Below are positions 11,540-23,471 of a DNA stretch of 64,000 nt, piece after piece; position 1 is the first letter of the stretch, and each line of letters begins with the position of its first letter. Origin of the DNA: Linanthus parryae (taxonomy: Eukaryota > Streptophyta > Magnoliopsida > Ericales > Polemoniaceae); contig JALGPY010000007.1 of the NCBI GenBank assembly GCA_023055425.1, forward strand, positions 86,639,136-86,703,135. Reading direction: 5' to 3'. The notes under the pieces were generated by a model, which saw only the letters and a list, made by a program, of their open reading frames with translations, made no database searches and was not told the origin of the DNA. The position numbers were made by a program, and so were the translations under genes.

Positions 11540-12163
11540 TAGTTTTGCCTTTGTCTTCTTTCACAGCATCATCAACTGATTCATGCTTGTTCAAATCTAG
11601 ATCTGCAAAACTTTCACTCAGAGAATCCTTAGTACTTTCATCAAAGGTTACATGAATGCTCTCTTCCACAATCTTGGTTTTTCTATTATAAACTCTATAA
11701 GCTTTGCTAGTTTGAGAATATCCAAGAAATACACCTTCATCACTTCTAGCATCAAACTTACCAAGATTGGCTCTACCATTATTATGCACAAACCAGATAC
11801 AACCAAAAGGTTCGAAATAAGAAACAGTAGGCTTTCTACCTTTAAACAGTTCATAGGGGGTCTTTTTCAAAATAGGATTAATCAAGCATCTATTCAGCAC
11901 ATAATTGGCAGTGTTAACAGCTTCTGCCCATAAGAACTTTGGCAAATTACTTTCAAGAAGCATGGTTCTGGACATATCCTCAAGTGTCCTATCTTCCTTT
12001 CAACTACTCCATTTTGCTGTGGAGTTCTAGGTGCAGAAAAGCTGTGTGGAATGCCATGCTTTGCACAAAACAAGTCAAAGTCAAGTTGATCAAACTCCAT
12101 ACCATGATCACTTCTAATTGATGCAACAGGTAAATTTTTCAAAGTTTGAAGCTCTTTGCACAA
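11466..12163 (-). pseudogene. Sirevirus pol: integrase catalytic core and C-terminus
   Basis: Two overlapping frames carry the integrase core: ASIRSDHGMEFDQLDF with the second catalytic Asp and TPQQNGVVERK with the catalytic Glu (11,975-12,163). After a one-base frame change near 11,990 comes MSRTMLLESNLPKFLWAEAV, then GRKPTVSYFEPFGC and the GKFDARSDEGVFLGYS block typical of the copia integrase end. The frame then runs into an acidic linker. Confidence 0.85.
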
Positions 12164-12172
12164 TCTAGAAAA

Positions 12173-12931
12173 TTAAGATAAAGCTTCAGTTTTGTCTCTA
12201 ATAAACATCACCCAAGTAAATCTAGAATAATCATCAATTATAACAAGCATATACCTCTTACCTTTTGGGGTATGAACTCTCATAGGACCACACAAGTCCA
12301 TATGCAACAATTCTAAGGTTCTAGAAGTACTTACAAAGTTCTTTGGCTTGAATGAGCTTCTGGTTTGTTTACCTTGTACACATGCCTTGCAAACCTCATC
12401 ATCTGAAAATTTCTGTGATGGTAAACCTCTTACCAAGTCCTTTGAGATGAGTTTATTCAAGGTATGTATACTAATATGCCCAAGCTTTCTGTGCCAAAGC
12501 TTTGAATCTTCCTTCAAGGCCTTAAAGCATTTTAGCTTGTCACCTGCAACACTGTTAGCATTCATAGCATATAGATTATATGATCTAGGAGCAGTGAGTA
12601 TGCAATCACCAGATTTCTCATCTTGCACCACACATTTCTCCTTGTCAAATATAGCCTTATAACCTTTATCACATAACTGAGAGATACTAAGCAGATTATA
12701 CTTAAGTCCATCTACCAGATAAACATCAGATATAGAATTAGTAGAACCATTACCAATACTACCTATACCAATGATATTGCATTTTTCTTTGTCACCAAGT
12801 GTGATTGTTCCTCCATATTTTTCTGTAAGCTCAGTGAAGAGAGACTTCTTTCCACTCATATGTCTGGAACATCCACTGTCTAATATCAATTTCTGATCTT
12901 TCAAGGCCTTGGTGACATCCTGCAAAAACAA
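12173..12931 (-). pseudogene. Sirevirus pol: protease and integrase N-terminus
   Basis: The aspartic protease motif LILDSGCSRHMSG is at residues 16-28. Then follow the conserved NLLSISQLCDKGY block and the zinc-binding HHCC of integrase: LWHRKLGHISIHTLNKL and CKACVQGK. The first catalytic Asp is in LLHMDLCGPM, near residue 212. A stop after the TEALS text separates this part from the rest of the integrase. The gag frame ends at 12,933 and this frame is shifted relative to it, so gag and pol cannot be read as one chain here. Confidence 0.88.
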
Positions 12932-12932
12932 A

Positions 12933-14513
12933 TCATTGCCTCAACAGACTGTTAGACCAAGTGCAGAACTTTGAGTCATACTCAAAATCAGCCATGTTTG
13001 GTGGCCTAATTCCTTTTGGAACCCAAATATGCCTAACCTTTCCCTTAAGCTGATAAGGATAAGTATTCCTCATAATGTGAGGTTCTGATCTTCTGAAGGG
13101 ACAAGTTAATCTGACATGACCAATTTTTCCACAGTAATGACATTTTGGAGAATGTCTCCTACCATATTTGACAAAAGCAGTTTGGCCTTTCTTTGGAAAA
13201 TTTGGATTATAGCCAATCCCTCTTTTATGCATTGATTTCAAACTTCCTCCAAGAATGAGATTCAGATTATGTTCTGAGCCTGTAAAACTAGCTAGGACCT
13301 TTTTGGACTCTTGAAGTTTCTCAGTCAGAGAACAGATATGTTGCTCTAAATTCTCAGAATGAGTCTTTCGATCAACATATCTTTCAGTCAAAAGAGTGTT
13401 TTGATCAAAAACCTCTTTTATCTGTGCCTTCAAGGCTTTGAACCTGCTATCCAAGCTTTGTCTTAGAAACTTCAACAGTTTTGTCTTAGAAACTTCAACA
13501 GTTTTGTTTGAAAACACTAGGTCTAGGTTTTCTTTTACCTGCTCATGAATCTTAATCTTTAAAGCAGAAATCTCATTTCTATAACTTTCCTCATTTAAAA
13601 ACATGCTTTTGAGAATTTCAGGAAGTACATCAGAAGGACTAGCAAGCAGATTTTTTATCATATCTTCAATATGTCTGCCTGATGAATTTTTCTCATCATT
13701 CTTTGCCATGAAGCATAAGTTTGCTTGATCTTCTTCTGTTTCTGAGTCACTTGATGAATCCGAATCACTCCAGGAAGCCATCATGTCTTTCTTCCTTCTA
13801 TTGTCACTGTCTTTCTTCTGAAAGTTCCTGTTCTTCTTCTTTTGTGGACAGTCCCTTACTAAATGATCTGCATCACCACACTCAACAATTCATTACTTTA
13901 GTTTTATGTGACTGTGATGAAGATTTACCTTTGTAGTCCTTGCTGCTTGAGGGTCTTGATCTCTCTCTGTTGTAATCCCTGTTACCAGAGTTTCTTTTCT
14001 TCTTGAGAATCCTGGCCAAGGCCTTAGAGATCAATGCTAAAGCTTCTTCATCATCAGGCTCATCTTCAGTCTCAAGGCTTTGAGACTTTTCACTGTCTTT
14101 TTCCTTAAGTGCTAAGTTCCTGATGTTTTCACTCAAATCACCTTCCACATCCTTCATATACATGTCATGAGTAAGCAGCTTTCCTTGTAGATCATCTAGC
14201 TGAAGAAGACTCAAGTCTTGAGCTTCCTCAATGGCTGTTGTCTTTGGCTCCCACTTGGCTTTTGGCAAGCTTCTCAGAATCTTTCTGACCTTCTCCTCAT
14301 TTGAGAATTTCTTTCCCAATGACTCCAGATTGTTCACCACATCAGTGAATCTTTTGAACATCTCCTTGATGGTCTCATCTGAATTCATCTTGAACAACTC
14401 ATATTGCCTCAGAAGTATGTTGATTTTGGTCTGCTTAACCTGGCTAGTTCCTTCATATGTCACCACCAGCTTATCCCATACTTCTTTGGCACTCTTTCAA
14501 TTTGACACTCTGT
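12933..14513 (-). pseudogene. Sirevirus gag, middle and C-terminal part
   Basis: Two frames (13,882-14,466 and 12,933-13,784) make up most of gag. The capsid-like part shows INILLRQYELFKMNSDETI, then FTDVVNNLESLGKKFSNEEK and RSLPKAKWEPKTTAIEEAQD, the copia gag (UBN2) pattern. A first zinc knuckle lies around 13,850-13,890, split by a frame change, and a second reads CHYCGKIGHVRLTC (about 13,117-13,160). In between is WSDSDSSSDSE, the acidic stretch usual in Sirevirus gag. A stop near 14,494 lies between this part and the Athila insertion at 14,519. Confidence 0.85.
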
Positions 14514-14518
14514 TGAAC

Positions 14519-15989
14519 TGACACGCTCCAACTGCAAGTGCACAGTTGTCGGTGTAGTGATAATATTCCGGAAATTCGGGTTGTCGAACCCAAGAGACTT
14601 CGTGTAAATAAACTACTATATTTGTTCTTTGTGTGGGCAAAGCGCGTTGAGTTGTGTGTTCTAATTCTACTAATAACTAAAATAACGAGTATCTCAAATA
14701 ATTCGATGAACTAATTCAAGATTAACAAGCACGAGTTGATTTGGTTGTTTCTCAAAGTTGATCAAGATCACGATATCTCTACGGATCACTAGGTATTTCA
14801 CACTACGTTGGATTTATGTTCTACTAACACGATGAGTTTTTGTTCTAGTTAAACGAGCAATTTTATGTTGAAGATGTCTCAACCAATAACTATGCTTAAT
14901 CTCTCATAACTGATTCCTCTAGCCTACTCAAGTTTAAGCACGCATTACGATATTGATTCTACTCTTTGTTCTTAGCTAACTAGCTAGATTCCTCAACCCT
15001 AGATACGGCTAGTGTGTATTTCAAGTTTCCGGGCAATGAACGTAGATTCCTCTATCATTCACAACCTAACACAATCCTATTAATACGTCCACTAATAGAA
15101 AAGATAGATGAAAAGCGTAAAATACACATAACTAGACAAAACTTCATCAATTAAGCATGAATGCATGAAAGAAGATCCATAAATCACAATACGTAGTGAT
15201 AAAACCCTAGTTTCCTACGAGATATCCCGAAATAAGTGTTTAGCTACTCATAAACATGATCAATACACAATGTTTCATGATCAAATAGCAAAAACTAGAG
15301 AAGAAACGAAGATTTAGAAGCCAAACGGATGATCCAAGCTCTCCAACCTAGCTCCAAGCTCTCCAAGCACGTCTCCCAATGTGTTCTCTGATGCCAATCA
15401 CGTTCCCCAATGTTTCCTAAGTATTTCGTGGCTCTACAACCTCAAAACTATGCCAAAATAGCAAAATAACCCCAAAAATACGATCCTGTCAGCAGAGGTA
15501 ATCGTACGATTACCTTGATGTAATTGTACGATTACTTTGTGCGATTACTTCGTACGTTCACCCGTGTGATTACTTGCTGACTAAGATTTTGGCTAAGGGG
15601 TAATCGTACGATTACCTCCATGTAATCGTACGATTACTTCTGGGCAGCCAACATCAAAATCCCCTCTTCTTGCTCTTTTTCCCGTCGTCTTCACTTCCCG
15701 AGCATTCCTTTGAGCCTCCAACTTTTCCGAAGTTCACTTTTGCTCCAATGTCACGTCCCAAGCTCCCGGTTCCTGAAACCCACAACACGAGAAACATACC
15801 GGAAGATCAAAAGTGATAAAATATAGTCAAAATTAACGCAAAAAGTGCCCGGACTCATCATTTACATGCAAAGACTCAACATGCTCCAATTTTAGAAAGA
15901 AATGGTCCAAAATCCGTCAAAACGCATCGGAATGCACGCAAAACGGTTAGGAAACATATACAAATATAACTCCAAATATGGATTTATCA
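14519..15989 (-). repeat. Athila 3' LTR
   Basis: On the plus strand it runs from TGACACGCTCC to GGATTTATCA. It matches 27,745-29,215 almost base for base and has the same length; I counted about seven differences in the first 215 bases. It carries at least four copies of the palindrome GTAATCGTACGATTAC or its one-base variants at 15,498-15,637. Confidence 0.93.
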
Positions 15990-16005
15990 ACTATCCCCAC
16001 ACTTA
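15990..16005 (-). other. Athila polypurine tract
   Basis: The minus strand reads AAGTGTGGGGATAGT directly before the LTR start TGATAAATCC. The AAGTGTGGGG wording is typical of Athila tracts. Two near copies occur inside the element at 18,147-18,160 and 21,573-21,585. Confidence 0.8.
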
Positions 16006-18235
16006 CCCGTTGCGCGTCCCGAGCAACAATCCAAATCACAAGCTATCAAAAATCATCCGAACCTTCCACCTCTCATCTCACCTCTCGAGTCAACTATTCC
16101 AACCAAGACCATTGCATACTTTTCAACTTACCAATTGCATACTAACCTCAATTAGCCGACTCAATACACATAACGATTCAATATAAGACTCAACGATGCA
16201 ACAATATGATGCAATGCAATTATATGACTCGATCCTAACTAAACACATATATATACACAAAATATCTTTTTAGGCGAGATCGGGCAATCTCAATTAGCTT
16301 AAACCGATTCTCATGGAGTGATAAAGAATCTAGGAACGAGGTATGAATTGCAACTAAACTCGACAACAAGAATTTCCCTTAGTTAGTATAGAAAGCCTAG
16401 CTTTACTAAGTGTAAGAATAACCTACCTCTTCGCGTGTGCCGATAAATAAGAGGCTACGCTAGGCTAAGCCACATTCAAGGTCCGAGCTCCTATTTCGCT
16501 AACAGGTTAGAATGTAGAGGCTTAGGGACAAAAGGATAATCATATAGTAACAAGTCCTAAGCGTCACATTCTCACGTTAAAACCCACATCTCACACACCC
16601 TCACCACGATGATAGGAACCGCAACCCGAAACTCACCATCTCCGGCCCTCGATCCCCTCAAACCCCGGTACAATAACGATTTCCGTGGCCACTGTCGTGA
16701 ACATGCATAAAATGAACATCGCCGTCAATGAAATAGTTGCTTCCACCACTCGGTCTTCATTAAGCTCAAACTTTATTCCTTTATTTCATCTATCCTTTTT
16801 TTATCTCTTCTTTTTTTCATTTTTCTTTTTTTTTCAAATTCTCTCAATATCCAAAAACACAACTTCTACAATGTATATCTCGAGTGGTCTTCCAAGTGCC
16901 AAGCGAAACAAAAACGTTAAGGGGAGGAAGTAAACAATCCAGTGAATATATATCACAAGTGAAATCCATCTCCCCCTAACTCAATGAAATACACGGTGCC
17001 ACCAAACAAAGCTGCAAACAAATCCAAGTACATGTACGGGGATGGAATCGTAAAAAGCTCAATCTCAATGTCCGTAGTCAAAAGTCGACATCCCCACACT
17101 AGAATATACCCATATCCCCTCTCAAGTAACCAAAACAATGTAAGTCTCGTGTCTAATCCAACCAAACCTCCTACACCACGATGAATGAGATCCGGTACCT
17201 AGCACGATCCACCAATTAAATCACCCAACCCAATTTGTGCGTATTAGATGTCACGCACTCACGGCTCTCCACAACTGTGTCCATGATGTAACGACATGGA
17301 ACATCGCCACACCTAAGTGCGCAAGCCTACTCACTCACCCTCGCATCCCCTCGCAAATATCAAATGAAGTACAAGCGATCATGTAGGACTCACATAAGTA
17401 TATCATGAAGTACTCCCTCATCGAACCCCCTCAACTACGACACCCTCGTGACGCACTAAAATGGTGATTCTAAACAATCTGTGATGAGAGCCAAGAATCG
17501 TCACCCTAGCTCAAAAGGTTATCAAAGAATCCAAGGTTCAAAGTCGGGTTTTCTAATGGTCCTACAAGGTGAGATCTAAAAGCAGTGAGTTCTCTAATAC
17601 ACATCCTCGCACAGCTGTTTCGTGTGCCACTACGAGGCGGGTTGGCGACTACCCTAAGACGTACACATGAATGTTTGGCTTGTTTAGCTCACACCTACCT
17701 CAACTCTTGTAAGAAAACAAGGCACACACTTTAGATTTGAAAATCATTTAAGTGCACACATTGTCATTCTCGGTCATAAGTCATACCCTATGCCTAAAGT
17801 TCTCACACATCGATTTTCCAAATTCAAGCTTCTTTTGATTGCCCTTTCTCAATTTTCAATTTTTTTTAATTTTTATTTATTTATGTTTTTTGTATAATTC
17901 CTACTCTATATGCATGGGCCGACTCGAAAGAACACTCGAAACTGACTCAACTTGGGTAGGTGGACTCAATTAAATAAAACGCGCAAACAAGCTATACTAA
18001 TATGCAAACATGAACTACTCACAATACGGCACACACAATATATATAAACACGACATGGACTACAAATACTGACTCACAATACGACACAAACAACCTATAT
18101 GTAACTGGTGAATGCAGACACGGACTTGGCTAATAAGGGCTGAGAAACCCCCCCACACTTGAACGTGTCGTTGTCCTCAACGAATGCATAGGTCAAGCGA
18201 AAAGACTCAGCATTCAAATGCAGGGGGTGGTAAGT
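16006..18235. other. Athila 3' non-coding spacer
   Basis: About 2.1 kb lies between the post-pol ORF and the 3' LTR. I see no supported reading frame. A second AAGTGTGGGG tract on the minus strand lies at 18,147-18,160, just past the ORF stop. Stretches of pyrimidines occur at 16,790-16,850 and 17,840-17,890. Long spacers of this kind are usual in Athila. Confidence 0.6.
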
Positions 18236-19774
18236 CTACTCGGACGAATCCTCGTCGTCCTGGTCCTGGTCTCCGGAATAGGCATCCGAATGGTATACGT
18301 AAGCACACGGGTAAGTCTCTTGGCCACTAGGCCACTGGTCTCTCGGGAATCCCACATGAGTGGCCAATGCCTCCAGCCACTGGTCCTGACGGTGCTGATG
18401 CAGACTCACCAGACGTATTCCATGTCCTAAGTTACGCATGCTACTGCGATGATGCTCAAACTGCCTAGCACTCATGTCAGCAACATGGTCACGGGCCCGA
18501 CCCTGGGATGTGAGGGTCATGGTCCTGGTCAACCTCAACTCGGCCATTAAGTCTGCTAAGCTCACACTCGGCTGGCCAGGGTCAATGACAGGTGGAGGAA
18601 CAGGCTGAGGTGGAACTGGAGGAGTAGGAGCTGGAGGAGTAGGAGCTGCACGCGAGGAAGAGGCTCTTTTCTTAACCTTTCCTTTAGGAGGTCTAGAACT
18701 GGTCCCTGCCCCCATCACAACTACATCTTTCAACGGGTCCGGGATTTTGTCAAACTGACTCGGACCCTTGGTTATGAGGTCCCTCTCATCCTTAGTCGCG
18801 CTGACCCCGCAATCCTTAGCTAAGCGCGTGAGTAAGAAACTATGGCCCGATGACTTCCTATTTTTCGATTCAAACCTTTCTTGCAAATACAGGAAGATCC
18901 GCCTAGGAATGTCTATCCGATGCCCCCTGGATAGACAAAGAGCCATGAGACACACCTCAAAGTCAACAAAATTTGGAGCCGAAACTCCCAACACCCATGA
19001 CTCCAAGATCTCAATGAGCCACCTTGGTTTAGGCAGCAAGTATCCGACTGGGATCTTCCAATGTCTGATATTGGTTTTAGACCTATCCCAGTCGGCTCCT
19101 GGCACTCCTGCAAAACAAAAGGCCGACACCTCATTAATCAGTGTCTGCTGGTCTTTCTGCAGATAAATCTTAAATTGACAGGCCTCTGTCAACGGGGGCC
19201 ACTGAAGTGCTGCGGCAATGCGCTCAGAAGACAGAACTAGCCAGTTCCGACGACAATAAATCACACGAGGGTCATTGAGCCTAGACGTCTCACCCTCATC
19301 GGTGTGTCTAGCATTCGCATAAATCTCACGATTCAGTGCAGAACTGGCTTTCTTTTTCACTAACCTCATCCACCCCGCAAAGTTCTCGGTCTTCGCGACC
19401 TTTTGCAGGTCCTCAGGCACGCCCTCAAGTGGAAATACTCTCTCGGCCTGGACACCTCTATTAATCCTAGGGTTCCCTTTGTAAAAACCCTGGGCATTCG
19501 CCGAAATAAACCTATAGTCTCAAAAGACCCCGCCCCTATCGATTTCCAGCTTTTGGTCATCCGGCTTATCACTACGACCCTTTCGAACTGGGGGCAATTG
19601 GGATGGAACGGGTGTATGAAAAACCCTAAGGTCAGGGGATAACGGGATGACCAATTTGGCACCCGGGTTACCCCCATCAGAATCAGACTCACTCTCGGGT
19701 TCTGCCACCCCACTCGCCCCGGGTAATGTATAGTCTGGGTCCTCATCACAACTTGTTCTAGCACGTTTGCTCAT
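18236..19774 (-). pseudogene. Athila post-pol (env-position) ORF
   Basis: The chain starts MSKRARTSCDEDPDYT at 19,774, has one stop near 19,520 and continues to 18,236. Parts in order: an acidic N-terminus (PESESDSDGG), a globular domain (ENFAGWMRLVKKKASSALNR, YCRRNWLVLSSERIAAALQW, VDFEVCLMALCLSRGHRIDI), a Pro-rich linker (SRAAPTPPAPTPPVPPQPVP) and a polar tail ending in an acidic run. The globular part resembles the 'putative plant transposon protein' domain. I see no signal peptide or membrane anchor, so an envelope role is not supported by the sequence. Alternative start codons lie upstream at 19,807. Confidence 0.65.
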
Positions 19775-22062
19775 TTTGACCAAATGCAAGTATAACAAGT
19801 AAAGCAATTAACGTGACAAAATTCAATGAAGTGCACAGTGACAAGAAGTGTAACAGATATTAAGCACGTAAGCAAGTAAGCACGTAATCCTAGGACTCTA
19901 AGAAATCGCCCCCAAGCACGCTACTAAGCGCAACAAAAATTAAAATGGGCTTTTACTCAATTTGTGCCTAAGACTCGAGTATTGAAATTGCTAGTTTTAG
20001 AGTGTACCTACGTGCCCAGAGCAGGTCTTACGGGCACAAAATTTCAGAATTTCGACAAACCAGGCTGATTCGGGTCGCCAAAAATTTTCTTCCAACTTTT
20101 GCAATTGACTGGTGCTTCTTGCTCCTTGCGATGCCCTCGTCAAACTTTCCTTCTTCGCCAACTCTTGAATCCCAGCCAAACAACCCCAATTTCGCCAAAA
20201 TCTTCAAGAACCCTAGGTGGGTGTTCTTGTTCAAGCTCAACCCCAAAACACCTCAAGTAGCCCTTCTTCTCCGGCGAATTGCAGCGGTGATGCGTGATGG
20301 AGATGGTGGAGAGAGGGCAGAGAGATTGGGTCGGTGGGGTCGGAGGGTGGAGAGAGGGCAGAGAGAGACTGGGTCGGTGGGGTGTCTCTGCGGTGGAGAG
20401 AATAAGAGATCGGGTCGGCTGTAGTGGCGGCGGCTGTAGATGGTGGTCGGACGTGGTGGTGGCTGGAGTTGGTGGTCGGACGTGGTGGAGATGGCAGAAA
20501 GAAGAAGAAGAAGAAGAAGAAGATGAAGGTGGGAGGGTTTGGAAAGAATAGAGATGAAGCATTGTTTTTACCCGTCCGTCTGACTTTTCAGAAGTAATCG
20601 TGCGATTACTTTTAAGTAATCGTACGATTACTTGAAAGTAATCGTGCGATTACATCGTACGATTACCTCGTACGACTGATCAGTTTGTTTTCTTCAAAGT
20701 TCATCCCCAAAAAATTCTAAGTCTGAAGTAGTCGTACGATTACTTTTAAATGATTGTGCGATTACTTTAAGGTAATCGTGCGATTACTTTAAAGTAATCG
20801 TACGATTACTTTTAAGTAATTGTGCAATCACTTCGTGCGATTACCTTGTACGACTGATCAGAAGCTTTTCTCAAAAAATCCACCCCAAAAAATTTCTAAG
20901 GCAAAAGTAAACGTACGATTACCTCAAGGTAATCGTACGATTACTTTTGTGCAGGGAAAAATTTTTCTTAGTCAAAATATAACCTTTACCTCGTGTTTTG
21001 ATCCCGAACTCCGATGAGTGTGATATTTGCACATTTGGATCCCTTTTTCGGCGTATGTCTTGCTCACATAAATAAAGTCCCGTTTCTGGATCGTTTTCCC
21101 GACTTTTCTCAATTATCGCCCAATTACGCGAAAAATATCCAAAATGTGCCAAATTCGTCGCTTTCTTCAAAATTTTGCAATCACCTTCATCAAGATGGGG
21201 AGTGCGGGGTCTTCATCATGTAGAAAACTTCACAAAGTCCGGGGAACCTTTCATTCTTCAATTTCGCGCTTCCAAATGCTCGTTTTGCATTTCCAGATGC
21301 TTTTTGGACGCCTTTTAGCATCCTTTTTCGTCTTTGTTGCTCGTTTCTTTGCTTTGTCATGGATCTCCTCGACCTCGAGACTCCATTTACGTTATAAAAG
21401 ATTCCCAATGTCCGGGGAACCCTTTATTCTTCAATTTGATCATTCCAAAGACCCGTTTGGCAATTCCGGATGCTTTTTGGCGCCTTTTTCACCTGCTCAA
21501 CATCCTTTTTCGCATAACTTCTTCGTCCGGACTCCGATATACGCGATCCACCTATCCACAGAAAGCTCTCGACCACCCCCACACTATGGCACTGTTCAAA
21601 TCAGCTCACAGTCCTGTCTTCAAAAATTTACCCCGTAATTCGTGCCATTGTGCCAGCTTTCCCAATTTCTTTACGTCTTCTTTGCGTATATCAAGAAGGG
21701 GAGTCCAGGAACTTGATCTTCCCCAGGTGCGTGTGTTGAATAAGTGTAGGAATGGCGTCAATCCTCTATTTCTTCATTCCGGGACCCGATACGCGTTTTG
21801 GTCTGCTCTTTCTCGTTTTTCGTGCAATTCTTCACTCGCGCATCAATAAGGGGGATCCGGAATAGGCCTTCCACCTAGAATTCCTGCACATACTCATTGG
21901 AAATATTAAATCCACTCTCTCTCACCTCTCAAATAGTTAGAACAGAATAAAATAACAAGACAGTATTGAAATCTACACTATGCAGTAAATAGGTTGGGTT
22001 GCCGCCCAACAAGCGCTTTGTAATTTAAGGTCGACGGCCCGACCCAGTTACCTCAAATGAGC
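19775..22062. other. Athila spacer between integrase and post-pol ORF
   Basis: This 2.3-kb non-coding stretch holds two kinds of structure. At 20,590-20,950 there are nine or so copies of GTAATCGTACGATTAC-like palindromes arranged in two repeats spaced 178 bases apart. At about 21,235-21,520 there is a second tandem pair, each starting near GTCCGGGGAACC and spaced about 175 bases apart. A third AAGTGTGGGG-like tract on the minus strand is at 21,573-21,585. Several long open frames here are low-complexity GAA/GGTGGT text and are not genes. Confidence 0.6.
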
Positions 22063-22389
22063 TCAGATATCCAGAATTGGTTTGAGGCTCTCAATCACCC
22101 CAATGAAATTCCCATCCACGTACGACTTTGCTCGCTGTCCATTTACCTTGAATCTATTCCCATTCTCAGCTTCTACCTCGAGCGATCCCCATGGGTAAAC
22201 CTCTGTAATTGTAAATGGACCACTCCACCTTAACTTCAGCTTGCCTGGAAAGAATTTCAGTCGTGCGTTGAATATCAATACCTTTTGTCCTACTCTGAAA
22301 TCTCGTGGAATGATATGCTTGTCATGCCATTGCTTGGTTCTCTCTTTGTAGATCTTGGCACTCTGATATGCCATCAACATGTGTTCCTA
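22063..22389 (-). pseudogene. Athila integrase C-terminal domain
   Basis: The frame shows AYQSAKIYKERTKQWHDKHI, then FRVGQKVLIFNARLKFFPGK and LKLRWSGPFTITEVYPWGSL. This is the SH3-like C-terminal part of a Ty3 integrase (the GPF/Y module) and is in frame with the core. A single stop codon at 22,387-22,389 cuts it from the catalytic core. Confidence 0.88.
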
Positions 22390-23256
22390 TAACTCAAGCA
22401 ATGCCTGCTTCCTTTGCTCACCAGAGAGCTTAGCATCCAAATTTACTTTCTTTAGTGCCCAAAACGCTTTATGCTCAAGTTCCACCGGAAGATGGCACGA
22501 TTTCCCGAAAACGAGCTGGTAGGGAGACATGCCCAAGGGAGTCTTGTATGCAGTCCGGTATGCCCATAAACTATCATCCAAGTGTAGAGCCCAGTCTTTG
22601 CGTCCTGGATTGACAGTTTTCTCTAGAATCCCCTTTATCACTCGGTTAGACACTTCATCTTGTCCATTGGATTGTGGATGATAGGCCAATGAGATTTTGT
22701 GTGTCTTTACCCCATACTTGCTCAAGGTATTGACAAATACCTTGTTCACAAAGTGTGATCCCTCATCGCTAATAATGGCTCTAGGCGTTCCAAACCTTGT
22801 GAATATATTCTTGCGTAAGAATCTCTCAACTGTAGCACTATCATTCTTTGGACACGCCAAAGCTTCGACCCACTTGGTCACATAATCAACATCTAAAAGG
22901 ATATAGAGATTACCAAGTGAAGATGGGAAGGGGCCCATAAAGTCTATGCCCCATACGTCAAATGGCTCCACCTCCAACACGAAATTTTGAGGCATCTCAT
23001 TCCGGTTGGAAATATTGCCGGTTCTCTGACACCGGTCACATTGCTGTACAAATAGATGGGCGTCTTTATGCAATGTAGGCCAAAAGAAACCGCTCTGAAG
23101 TACCTTAGCGACTGTGCGTGATTTGCCGAAATGTCCCCCACATTTCAACTCGTGGCAGTGTCTGAGAATCTCTAACGTGTCCGGCTCTGCAACACGCCTC
23201 CGCAATACATTATCCGCCCCCATCTTGAACAGATAAGGATCATCCCAGAAGTATTG
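22387..23256 (-). pseudogene. Athila integrase core
   Basis: It contains the zinc HHCC ([19 protein letters not shown], then CDRCQRTG) and the catalytic triad: Asp in [12 protein letters not shown], Asp in [12 protein letters not shown], and Glu in [33 protein letters not shown] follows and is the usual Ty3 wording. The frame continues upstream to 23,256, just after a stop at 23,257-23,259. The catalytic residues are intact. Confidence 0.9.
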
Positions 23257-23471
23257 TCACGCGTCTACAAATAATTTCTTCCTCTGGTGGTAACTCATAT
23301 CCTTGGGTACAATGTTTAGTGCCTTGAAATTTGCCAAGTTAGCAAACCAAGGTACAACTGCAACTACAACCATAAGCTGCACATCTGGAAACTCCTCTCG
23401 AATAGGCAAATCTTCCTGCTTATCGTTCTCCAGTCTTGACAAATGGTGCGCAACCACATTCTCTACCCCTT
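23257..23471 (-). pseudogene. Athila linker between RNase H and integrase
   Basis: The text AHHLSRLENDKQEDLPIREE marks the standard end of the Ty3 RNase H connection region. A one-base frame change near 23,466-23,471 separates it from RNase H, and a stop at 23,257-23,259 separates it from the integrase. Confidence 0.8.

Noticed and set aside
18236..19774. Athila post-pol ORF as a true envelope protein
   Set aside because: No signal peptide, membrane anchor or cysteine pattern is visible; only its position suggests env.
20140..20562. Ser/Pro/Arg-rich frames on both strands
   Set aside because: Low-complexity GAA and GGTGGT text in the Athila spacer; no domain, and frames overlap on opposite strands.
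21144..21849. Two overlapping plus-strand frames of 164 and 171 codons
   Set aside because: They lie in the tandemly duplicated Athila spacer, opposite to the element's coding strand, and show no known motif.
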